Assembly: GCA_025356915.1 (NCBI GenBank)
Contig: JANXQG010000090.1
Location: 1-7,441, forward strand
From: Planctomycetota bacterium
GTDB lineage: Bacteria > Planctomycetota > Planctomycetia > Pirellulales > Thermoguttaceae
Reading direction: 5' to 3'
Length of the DNA: 7,441 nucleotides
The notes below the pieces were generated by a model. The model saw nothing but the letters and a program-made list of their open reading frames with translations. It searched no databases and was not told the origin of the DNA. Positions within the stretch are counted from its first letter, which is position 1. Every line of letters begins with the position of its first letter. Below, piece by piece: positions 1 to 5,615 of the stretch. A program made the translations under genes and the position numbers.

Positions 1-367
1 CGACACTTATTGATTCGCCGGTCCTTAGAGGGGCCGGAAAGCCTGGCAAACGACAGATCTGACATCTTGGCGGGTTCGATTGTTAAAAGTGGGTTAGGGC
101 GTTGGTAAGAAAACAGTGCCTAACATTCTATCCAAGCAGTAAAGCTTATCATTTTTGACGCGGTTTGCCCGGTTCGGCACTGATTTGCGGCTCTTTCCAT
201 TCAATCTGAGTTTTCCGCAATCCCGATTACTATCAGTGGTGACAGAGGTGAGTTTTACGCGGGGCAGACGAAGACCGTGCCAACAAGGTACTCCGTCCGC
301 CGCAAAACATGCACGGACTCGCTCTGTCGAAACATCCACTTCCCGTTTTTTGGAAAGATCGCGAACT
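1..367. other. Intergenic region and leader of the porin gene
   Basis: No gene can be supported here. The reading frame from position 1 stays open to about 108, but its translation is not recognisable. A 7-bp hairpin (arms 18-24 and 31-37, one G-T pair, 6-nt loop) has no T-tract on either strand. The porin reading frame is open upstream to a TTG at 155, but that stretch translates into an arginine-rich sequence in front of a clear signal peptide and is best read as untranslated leader. I see no convincing -35/-10 pair, although some promoter must lie here because the porin is the first gene in its direction. Confidence 0.6.
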
Positions 368-1831
368 ATGAAAACACTACAGTGTACAATCGCATCGCTG
401 CTCGTCGGCGCAATATTTGCCGGCACGGCCATGGCACAGACCATGTCGTCTCGAGTGCTACAGCCTAGCTCGATTCAACAGATGGCGTTCCAGTCGGACG
501 ATGCCGCTGGCTATGCAGTAGCCGATTCCGCTCCAGCCGGAGCGGCGTCCGCCCTGGCCTCGCCCAGTAACCAGCCGTCGGTTGTGGCCAAGGTCGAAGA
601 GAAGCCGGTTGCGGAAGCTTTTAGGCAACCGTGCGAAACGTCGTGCGAAACGCAGTGCGGCAATCGGGCGGAGGAAGGCCCCTACAAGCTATTCCACGGT
701 CCCCGACTAGAATGTAATCACCTCGATATCCGCGGCTTCTTCGATGTTGGCTGGACCGGTAACCCGGACTACCCCTTGAACCGCTTCAACGGCCCCGTCG
801 GCTACAATGATCGATCCAACGAGGTCGACTTGAATCAGTTCTACCTGATCGCCGAACGCATTGCCAAGGTTGAAGGCGATTGCGGTGTCGATTTCGGCTA
901 CCGCACTGACCTGATGTACGGCACCGATCGCCGCTTCGTGCAGGCGGCTGCCGGTACGGGATGGGACAGCAACTTCAATAATGGCAACCGATTCTACGGA
1001 TTGGCCGTACCCCAGATGTACGGCGATTTGGCCATTAACAAGCTGCTTCTCCGTGGCGGTCACTTCTATGCCCCTTGCGGTTTTGAAGTTCCCAATGCCG
1101 ACGGCAACTTCTTCTACTCGCACACCTACGGATTTTTGTACGGCATGCCGACAACGCTCACCGGCGGCTATGCAACCTATAAGGTTCAGGACAAGTTGCT
1201 GGTCAATGCAGGACTCGACACGGGTTGGAACGAGTTTGAATCGCTTAACGGCAAAATCAACGCCATGTTCGGTGTCAACTGGACCAGCAAAGATGACAAG
1301 GTGAACGTGACCTCCGAGTGCTTTATCGGCAACACTCAGGCCGCCGGAGTCGACAGTAGCCGCGTCAATATCTGCACGGACATAAACGTCAAGCTGGGCT
1401 GCAAGTGGCGCTATGTTTTGGAAAACACCGTCTGCCACGATACCAACACGACCAACACGACCAGCCAAACATTCGATAATAACTTTGTTCCGGTCACGGG
1501 CATGGGTCCAGCCTCGTGGATCGGCTGGACCAACTATCTGCTCTACGATATCAACGATTGCTGGGGCTTCGGCATCCGCTACGAGTACTTTGAAGACCTC
1601 GACGGCGCTGTGGTGTCCCAGGTTGGTCCTCCGGGGTTCCTCGAACCGGGCGCCAAGTGGAACGACGTGACGGTCGGTCTGAACTGGAAGCCCAACAAGA
1701 ACGTCACCGTTCGCAGCGAAGTGCGCTGGGACTGGGCCGCCAACACGTCCGCACCAGGCTTCAAGCCGTTCGACGATGGCCAAAAGAACAGCCAGTGCCT
1801 ATGGGGCAACGACGTCGTGATCAAGTTCTAA
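368..1831 (+). CDS. Outer-membrane beta-barrel porin, BBP2/OmpL-like
   Basis: This 487-residue protein is predicted to be a porin of the outer membrane. The ATG at 368 was chosen because residues 1-23 form a Sec signal peptide: a Lys at 3, a hydrophobic core, and an AMA cleavage site before Q24. A weak GGAAAG at 352-357 lies 10 nt upstream. Residues 24-110 are a low-complexity Ala/Ser/Pro/Glu linker with a CETSCETQC motif (C89, C93, C97). Residues about 118-487 alternate aromatic and polar residues as in a beta-barrel, with segments such as GGHFYAPCGFEVP and YATYKVQDKLLVNAGLDTGW that resemble Pfam BBP2 (PF07642). The chain ends in Phe, the usual outer-membrane C-terminal signature. The mature protein has 12 cysteines, unusual for a porin in most phyla. 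It appears monocistronic, with its own terminator. The transported substrate cannot be read from the sequence. Confidence 0.86.
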   Translation: MKTLQCTIASLLVGAIFAGTAMAQTMSSRVLQPSSIQQMAFQSDDAAGYAVADSAPAGAASALASPSNQPSVVAKVEEKPVAEAFRQPCETSCETQCGNRAEEGPYKLFHGPRLECNHLDIRGFFDVGWTGNPDYPLNRFNGPVGYNDRSNEVDLNQFYLIAERIAKVEGDCGVDFGYRTDLMYGTDRRFVQAAAGTGWDSNFNNGNRFYGLAVPQMYGDLAINKLLLRGGHFYAPCGFEVPNADGNFFYSHTYGFLYGMPTTLTGGYATYKVQDKLLVNAGLDTGWNEFESLNGKINAMFGVNWTSKDDKVNVTSECFIGNTQAAGVDSSRVNICTDINVKLGCKWRYVLENTVCHDTNTTNTTSQTFDNNFVPVTGMGPASWIGWTNYLLYDINDCWGFGIRYEYFEDLDGAVVSQVGPPGFLEPGAKWNDVTVGLNWKPNKNVTVRSEVRWDWAANTSAPGFKPFDDGQKNSQCLWGNDVVIKF

Positions 1832-1869
1832 GCTCAATCCAAGATATGTGAACTTTGGGGTGAGTGGAC

Positions 1870-1923
1870 GTCGGCCGTGTTGAGGGGGCAACAATCCCAG
1901 CAGCACGGCCGACTCGTTTTCTT
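1870..1923 (+). terminator. Rho-independent terminator of the porin gene
   Basis: A 13-bp stem (arm 1870-1882, GTCGGCCGTGTTG; arm 1901-1913, CAGCACGGCCGAC; one G-T pair) encloses an 18-nt loop that can itself pair GGG with CCC. It is followed by a T-rich run at 1917-1923. It lies 38 nt past the porin stop. The T-tract is on the plus strand, so it serves the porin rather than the convergent yifB gene, which ends only 5 nt beyond it. Confidence 0.85.
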
Positions 1924-1927
1924 GATC

Positions 1928-3466
1928 TTACGTCCATAAATTCCGGTCCAACATCCGGTAATTGATCGCCTCGTTCAGATGATGCGGCTTCACGCCGTCG
2001 CAATTGTCTAGGTCGGCAATCGTGCGGGCAACGCGGAGGATCTTGTCGTGGGCACGGGCGGAAAGGCCCATCTCGGCCATCGCCCCCTTGAGCAGGTTGC
2101 TGCACTCGTTGTCCAAGACGCAGAACTGACGGGTCTGCCGGTGGGACATGTCGGCGTTGTAGCGAGTCTTTGTATTGCAGAAACGCTCTGTCTGTCGTTG
2201 TCGTGCGGCAGCTACCACGGCCCGCATCTCTGCGCTCGATGTGCCCGGCGTCCCGCCCGATAGCTCGCGAAACGGCACGGCAGGAACCTCGATGTGAAGG
2301 TCGATTCGATCGAGTAAAGGCCCCGAGATCTTGCTCATGTATCTTTCAATCTGCGGCGTCGAACAGTTGCAGCTCCGTCGCGAGTCGCCGCGATAGCCGC
2401 AGGGGCACGGGTTCAAGGCGGCAATAAGCATGAAATTTGCCGGGAACGTCGTGCTATTTAGGGCGCGGCTGATCGTCACCATGCCATCTTCCAGCGGTTG
2501 GCGGAGTACTTCTAAGGTGCGGCGATTGAATTCCGGAAGCTCATCGAGGAACAAAACGCCATTGTGGCTCATCGAGATCTCGCCGGGCGTTGGCGTCGAA
2601 CCGCCGCCGACCAGCCCAGCGTCGCTGATCGTATGGTGGGGCGAACGAAAAGGCCGCACGGCCAAGAGCGGCTGACCCGGCTTCAGGCGGCCGACCGCAC
2701 TGTAGATCCGTGTCGTCTCGATCGATTCGCTTGGCGTCAGATCGGGCAGGATCGTCGGCATCCGCTTGGCCAGCATCGTCTTGCCGGAGCCGGGCGGGCC
2801 GATCATCAGCAGATTGTGACCACCAGCAGCCGACACGATGATCGCCCGTTTGGCCATCTCCTGGCCGCGAACGTCGGAGAAATCAACCTCATAATTGGCC
2901 AGTTCGCGAAACAGATCGTCCAGCCGCGACGGGGTCGGTTCGATCTCGATTTCGCCGGTGAGGAAGGCGACGGCCTGGGCGAGACTCTGCACGGCAATGA
3001 CGGTGATGCCTTCGACAACGGCCGCTTCCGCCGCACTTTCGGCCGGCACGATCAGCCCACGGAGGTTTTTGTCTTCGGCCGTCGCAATCGCCATCGACAA
3101 GGCCCCTTTGGTCGGCCGCGTGGTGCCGTCGAGAGCCAACTCACCGACAATCGCGAAGTGGGCGAGCAATTCGGAAGCGACTTGTCCGCTGCCGATGAGC
3201 GTGCCTATGGCAATCGGCAGATCGAACGATGCGGCATCTTTTGGCAGATCGGCCGGGGCAAGGTTGATCACGATGCGGCTTTGCGGGCGTTGGAAGCCCG
3301 AGTTGACCATTGCCCGCTCGACGCGATGCGTGCTTTCCTTGACTGCGGCTTCCGGGAGCCCAACGAGGATCTGTTTTGGCAGCCCACTGGGAGACACATC
3401 GACCTCGACCTCAACAGGCAGGGCCTCGATGCCGACGAGCGTGAAGGTTTTGAGTTTGGCGAGCAT
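1928..3466 (-). CDS. yifB: YifB/ComM-family AAA+ ATPase (Mg-chelatase-like branch-migration helicase)
   Basis: This 512-residue protein has the normal family length (about 500). ComM homologues form hexameric helicases that extend branch migration during integration of transforming DNA; a role here is inferred from family membership. The ATG at 3466 gives the typical N-terminus MLAKLKTFTLVGIEA; an extension to 3535 would add 23 residues not expected for the family. Residues about 20-165 form the N-terminal ChlI/Lon-S16-like domain, with the conserved NLAPADLPKDAASFDLPIA stretch (68-86). The AAA+ core carries Walker A GPPGSGKT (223-230), Walker B GVLFLDEL (303-310), a cysteine cluster C354/C356/C366/C368 (CPCG and CNC, a likely metal site) and LLDRIDLHIEVP (384-395). 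The C-terminal Mg_chelatase_C domain (about 410-510) contains SARAHDKILRVARTIADL. No key residue is missing. The gene is convergent with the porin and no clear terminator of its own is visible. Confidence 0.95.
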   Translation of the reverse strand: MLAKLKTFTLVGIEALPVEVEVDVSPSGLPKQILVGLPEAAVKESTHRVERAMVNSGFQRPQSRIVINLAPADLPKDAASFDLPIAIGTLIGSGQVASELLAHFAIVGELALDGTTRPTKGALSMAIATAEDKNLRGLIVPAESAAEAAVVEGITVIAVQSLAQAVAFLTGEIEIEPTPSRLDDLFRELANYEVDFSDVRGQEMAKRAIIVSAAGGHNLLMIGPPGSGKTMLAKRMPTILPDLTPSESIETTRIYSAVGRLKPGQPLLAVRPFRSPHHTISDAGLVGGGSTPTPGEISMSHNGVLFLDELPEFNRRTLEVLRQPLEDGMVTISRALNSTTFPANFMLIAALNPCPCGYRGDSRRSCNCSTPQIERYMSKISGPLLDRIDLHIEVPAVPFRELSGGTPGTSSAEMRAVVAAARQRQTERFCNTKTRYNADMSHRQTRQFCVLDNECSNLLKGAMAEMGLSARAHDKILRVARTIADLDNCDGVKPHHLNEAINYRMLDRNLWT

Positions 3467-3507
3467 AACTTTGTCGCGATCTCGTCTGGATAGGGCTATT
3501 TTCGGTC

Positions 3508-3526
3508 CCCCTCCCTCTGGGAGGGG
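3508..3526. repeat. REP-like GC palindrome upstream of yifB
   Basis: The arms CCCCTCCC (3508-3515) and GGGAGGGG (3519-3526) pair perfectly around a TCT loop, and the palindrome is followed by CTGGGGCAAGAG. There is no T-run on either side, so it is not a terminator. The shape (pyrimidine arm, CTCTGG centre, purine arm, then a G-rich tail) resembles palindromic units I recall scattered between genes in planctomycete genomes. Only one copy is in the window, so repeat status is inferred. Confidence 0.45.
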
Positions 3527-3688
3527 CTGGGGCAAGAGACATTCTCTGGCCTGTCCAGCAGCCCCTATATTGTGGCAGAAGAAAACCCGTCCTACAAGAG
3601 GAAAGCCATTCAGCGAAAGTCATACAGATATTATCCCGGCATGGAAGTAGGTCAGGCTTTCGTCGCAAATCTTAAGGGCTTCCGCACG

Positions 3689-3909
3689 GTGAGCAGGCTG
3701 GGTAACATTTCTGGCAAAGAAGCGGCCAAGGCGTTCACAAAAGCCGGATGCAGCCTATTGGACAAGTAGGAAGCCATCTTGTCCTTGTCATGCCTGGCGT
3801 CCGAGTCAATTTATCGATACCCCAGCACAAAGAGCTATCCACGGGAACGCTTCTCCCGCTAATTCGTAACTCCGGGATGACTGTTGAGGAGTTCTTGAAA
3901 TTGCTTTAG
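3689..3909 (+). pseudogene. hicA: hicA-type mRNA interferase toxin gene, frameshifted
   Basis: HicA toxins are small double-stranded-RNA-binding-fold RNases that cleave mRNA and are neutralised by HicB. From a GTG at 3689 (AAGGG at 3674-3678, 10-nt spacing) the sequence reads SRLGNISGKEAAKAFTKAG, the standard HicA N-terminus, then hits TAG at 3767-3769. In the -1 frame from 3769 it continues GSHLVLVMPGVRVNLSIPQ, then HKELSTGTLLPLIRNSGMT and VEEFLKLL, ending in TAG at 3907-3909: the canonical HicA C-terminus, including the GSH histidine. The two halves join with exactly the expected spacing if one base is missing near 3767, giving a product of about 73 residues. The first frame alone lacks the catalytic His. 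I find no recognisable hicB on either side. It could be a true pseudogene, an assembly error or, less likely, a frameshift-decoded gene; no slippery heptamer is visible at the junction. Confidence 0.85.
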
Positions 3910-4234
3910 CTCCACCCAATGCGAGAGGGTGAGCTTGGCAATGGATGTGGATATTGTTCTCCGTCCGGGAAGCACGCGCGGCGGGCACCGTGGCACCGTC
4001 AAGGTCTTGGCAACTTCGGGATGCCGAGGTTAGTTCCTATCTGTGTATATGCCCCAAATTCGGTGGATGCCACATTTCTCCACCCACATTTCTCCACCTA
4101 GCCATGCAGCCAATTTGCAGAATCCTTCCCAGAATGCCAATACCGGTTCGTGTCCCCGGAATTTCTGTGGCGAGCATCAACGAAAGAACCCAACGGCCAG
4201 CGGACGATCCAGATTTATCCCCAGCAGGATACAG
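3910..4234. other. Gene-free stretch between hicA remnant and tRNA-Ser
   Basis: No reading frame in this stretch resembles a protein I know. A 30-codon frame beginning at the ATG near 3941 ends at about 4033 and looks random. The stretch holds an 8-bp tandem duplication (GGCACCGT at 3984-3991 and 3992-3999) and the 14-bp duplication listed separately. It should contain the end of the tRNA transcript, but no hairpin followed by a T-run is seen on the minus strand. Confidence 0.55.
4071..4098. repeat. Perfect 14-bp tandem duplication
   Basis: CACATTTCTCCACC occurs at 4071-4084 and again immediately at 4085-4098 without mismatch. The preceding GGTGGA (4062-4067) can pair with the TCCACC of either copy, so two alternative hairpins are possible. 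It lies in non-coding DNA, so replication slippage is the simplest origin. Confidence 0.8.
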
Positions 4235-4321
4235 CGGATGGGGAGGGATTCGAACCCCCGGTGGAATTTCTCCCACTGCAGTTTTCAAGACTGCCGCAAT
4301 AGACCACTCTGCCACCCATCC
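4235..4321 (-). tRNA. tRNA-Ser (anticodon UGA)
   Basis: Read on the minus strand, the 7-bp acceptor stem GGATGGG/CCCATCC closes a class II tRNA. The anticodon stem GCAGT/ACTGC holds the loop CTTGAAA, anticodon UGA, which reads UCA and by wobble other UCN serine codons. The long variable arm (GTGGGA, GAAA loop, TTCCAC) is the serine hallmark. The T arm is GGGGG-TTCGAAT-CCCTC. The discriminator base at 4235 is G, as expected for serine. The 3' CCA is not encoded and must be added enzymatically. No clear promoter is seen, though a TTGACA-like box lies at 4385-4390 on the minus strand. Confidence 0.96.
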
Positions 4322-4393
4322 TAAAGCCTTGTACCTCAATGCCTTGCGGCATGCCTTTTGCAATCGCTGCCGATCTGCCCTCGTTGTCAAGGA

Positions 4394-4415
4394 CACCCGA
4401 GGGCACGCTCGGGTG
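4394..4415. repeat. 8-bp inverted repeat upstream of tRNA-Ser
   Basis: CACCCGAG (4394-4401) and CTCGGGTG (4408-4415) pair perfectly around the 6-nt loop GGCACG. Neither strand has a following T-tract, so it is not a typical intrinsic terminator. It lies 73 nt upstream of the tRNA 5' end and about 185 nt before the next plus-strand gene. Its role is unknown. Confidence 0.5.
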
Positions 4416-4565
4416 ATCGGTTGGCTGCCAAGGACGGACAATTGCCATAGGACATCTGTTCCAAGTCTACCGCACGGCCAAAAAACTACAAGTCGGCTGG
4501 GAACGGTTCCTAAAAAACTGGTATCATTAGCATAGTCTTTCCTCGAAATAGGTGGCCAATTTCAT

Positions 4566-4593
4566 TATACTATGCTCTCGTTTTGCCAAGGAG
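4566..4593 (+). promoter_or_regulatory. -10 box and ribosome binding site for the 85-aa gene
   Basis: TATACT at 4566-4571 matches the sigma70 -10 consensus at 5 of 6 positions; the -35 region 17 nt upstream (TCGAAA) is poor. Initiation near 4578 would leave a leader of about 22 nt holding AAGGAG at 4588-4593, six nt from the GTG at 4600. This ribosome binding site decides the start: an upstream in-frame GTG at 4552 has no such site and lies ahead of the -10 box. Confidence 0.6.
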
Positions 4594-4599
4594 TTTTCC

Positions 4600-4857
4600 G
4601 TGTCCTCTGCTGATGCAACCCCGCCGACTGGTCCCACTCCACAGGAACTCAAGTCGGCTCTCAAAGCGTTCCGAAAACGGCTCAAGCTGACTCAGCTTGA
4701 CGATCAATCACGAATCGGCCGTGGCCCAATGAGCGGCGGGCACGCTTCGGGTATTGTGGGTATTATGCCGCCCGACCAGTTTCCGACGTCCGTTTGGGAA
4801 GAGTTGGCTCGGCAAGGCAAGCTCAAACGGGCAGGCAGCGGAATGTATTCGCTATGA
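4600..4857 (+). CDS. Small conserved protein of unknown function, upstream of mntP
   Basis: This 85-residue protein starts at GTG 4600, set by AAGGAG six nt upstream. I do not recognise a named family, though I recall similar short proteins in planctomycete genomes. Residues 1-14 are Ser/Pro/Thr-rich and probably disordered. Residues 15-30 (ELKSALKAFRKRLKL) form a basic amphipathic helix. Residues 31-57 include DDQSRIGRGPMSGGHASGI, rich in Gly and Arg. The C-terminus, PDQFPTSVWEELARQGKL followed by KRAGSGMYSL, resembles the last helix and hairpin of a winged-helix fold; that is inference only. There is no signal peptide, membrane segment or cysteine, so it should be cytoplasmic. It lies 23 nt upstream of mntP on the same strand, so the two are probably co-transcribed. 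A nucleic-acid-binding or regulatory role is possible but unproven. Confidence 0.78.
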   Translation: MSSADATPPTGPTPQELKSALKAFRKRLKLTQLDDQSRIGRGPMSGGHASGIVGIMPPDQFPTSVWEELARQGKLKRAGSGMYSL

Positions 4858-4880
4858 AGTGAAGGCTCAGTAAGCTGCTC

Positions 4881-5441
4881 ATGGATTACCTGACGACCCT
4901 GGGGATAGCAGTCGGCTTGGCAATGGACGCATTTGCGGTCTCGATTGTCGCTGGCCTGAACATGCCCCGGATAACGCTACGCCACGTCTTCCGCATTGCT
5001 TTTCACTTCGGGCTTTTCCAGTTTATCATGCCTGTGCTCGGGTGGGTGGCGGGCAAGGAGATGGCCTCAAGAATCGGAGTTTTCGACCATTGGATTGCCT
5101 TTGCGCTGCTTACCTTCGTTGGCGGCAAGATGCTTCGAGAAGCCTGGGGGGAACACAAGACCGAATCACGAGCCGATCCAACGCGGGGGATAATGCTTAT
5201 CACGCTTTCCGTCGCCACAAGTATTGATGCACTGGCGGTAGGCATCAGCTTCGCTTTCCTGCACGTTACCATCTGGCTTCCTAGTGTGGTCATCGGCATC
5301 GTGACTTGCGTTCTGAGCGCGATTGGCATGACTTGTGGCAGCCGGATCGGCGCTCGGTGGGGTCGTTTGGCTGAAGCGGCAGGGGGATGCGTGTTGCTCT
5401 TCATCGGAGGAAAGATATTGGTTTCCCACCTTTTCGTGTAA
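4881..5441 (+). CDS. mntP: Manganese efflux pump MntP
   Basis: This 186-residue inner-membrane protein matches the MntP family in length and layout; the family exports Mn2+ and protects against manganese excess. Six hydrophobic segments are visible at about 4-24, 36-56, 70-88, 103-124, 130-150 and 165-184. The two internally related halves each carry the family's Asp motif: GLAMDAFAVS (12-21, D16) and VATSIDALAVG (111-121, D116), the presumed metal-site acidic residues. GKE (58-60) and GGKMLREAWGE (81-91) also fit the family. The ATG at 4881 gives the typical short N-terminus; its ribosome binding site is weak (GAAGG about 15 nt upstream), so coupling to the 85-aa gene 23 nt upstream is plausible. 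I see no yybP-ykoY-like manganese riboswitch ahead of the pair. Confidence 0.95.
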   Translation: MDYLTTLGIAVGLAMDAFAVSIVAGLNMPRITLRHVFRIAFHFGLFQFIMPVLGWVAGKEMASRIGVFDHWIAFALLTFVGGKMLREAWGEHKTESRADPTRGIMLITLSVATSIDALAVGISFAFLHVTIWLPSVVIGIVTCVLSAIGMTCGSRIGARWGRLAEAAGGCVLLFIGGKILVSHLFV

Positions 5442-5466
5442 GATGTCTTGCCTCTCTTGCAAAGTG

Positions 5467-5485
5467 AATTGCCATGGCAATTTTT
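5467..5485 (+). terminator. 16-bp palindrome with T-tract: weak mntP terminator or operator
   Basis: AATTGCCATGGCAATT (5467-5482) is a perfect palindrome that runs into a five-T stretch (5481-5485), 25 nt after the mntP stop. As RNA it gives only a 6-bp, partly A-T stem with a CATG loop, a weak terminator. Its right half-site plus T-run also lies within the promoter listed next, overlapping the -35 box, so an operator role is equally possible. Confidence 0.4.
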
Positions 5486-5497
5486 GAATAGTATAGT
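5469..5497 (+). promoter_or_regulatory. Upstream sigma70-type promoter for the SET gene
   Basis: TTGCCA (5469-5474) and TATAGT (5492-5497) are separated by exactly 17 nt; each box matches consensus at 5 of 6 positions. Initiation near 5504 would give a leader of about 112 nt before the SET gene. The -35 box sits inside the 16-bp palindrome. Confidence 0.55.
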
Positions 5498-5580
5498 GGC
5501 CCCGTCTACCTCCTTCCTCTCACAACCTCAACCCGAAAGTGCCAAAGGAGTGACGGGCTTTATATGCAACCTTTGGCCCA

Positions 5581-5609
5581 TTGACAGCCTGTTTTCCGGC
5601 CGATAAGAT
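5581..5609 (+). promoter_or_regulatory. Proximal promoter that would give a leaderless SET mRNA
   Basis: A perfect TTGACA (5581-5586) is followed after 17 nt by TAAGAT (5604-5609, 4 of 6). The ATG of the SET gene begins six nt after the -10 box, at the position where transcription would be expected to start. There is no Shine-Dalgarno sequence before this ATG, which fits a leaderless message. Confidence 0.55.
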
Positions 5610-5615
5610 TGCAGC

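Noticed and set aside
18..37. Hairpin at the left edge as a terminator of an upstream gene
   Set aside because: The 7-bp stem has no T-tract on either strand and no gene end is recognisable before it.
155..367. In-frame N-terminal extension of the porin from TTG at 155
   Set aside because: It would bury a clear Sec signal peptide beginning at 368 behind 71 arginine-rich residues, and the ATG at 368 has a plausible ribosome binding site.
707..1783. Long minus-strand reading frame (358 codons) antisense to the porin
   Set aside because: It mirrors the codon bias of the porin, has no recognisable domain, and overlaps a secure gene along its whole length.
2564..3493. Long plus-strand reading frame (309 codons) antisense to yifB
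   Set aside because: Its composition is Arg/Gln/Asp-rich and typical of an antisense shadow; yifB is certain on the other strand.
3572..3688. Upstream ATG extension of the hicA frame, with a segment GQAFVANLKG slightly like a HicB antitoxin
   Set aside because: The resemblance is limited to a few residues, no HicB core follows, and the GTG at 3689 gives the normal HicA N-terminus.
3764..3771. Programmed -1 frameshift in hicA
   Set aside because: The junction has no slippery heptamer and no obvious downstream stimulatory hairpin; a one-base deletion or a sequence error is simpler.
4037..4441. Reading frames on both strands running through the tRNA-Ser
   Set aside because: They overlap a complete tRNA gene and their translations are not protein-like.
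4322..4599. Possible yybP-ykoY manganese riboswitch ahead of the mntP operon
   Set aside because: No matching conserved core or paired-helix arrangement could be found, and the predicted leader after the -10 box is only about 22 nt.
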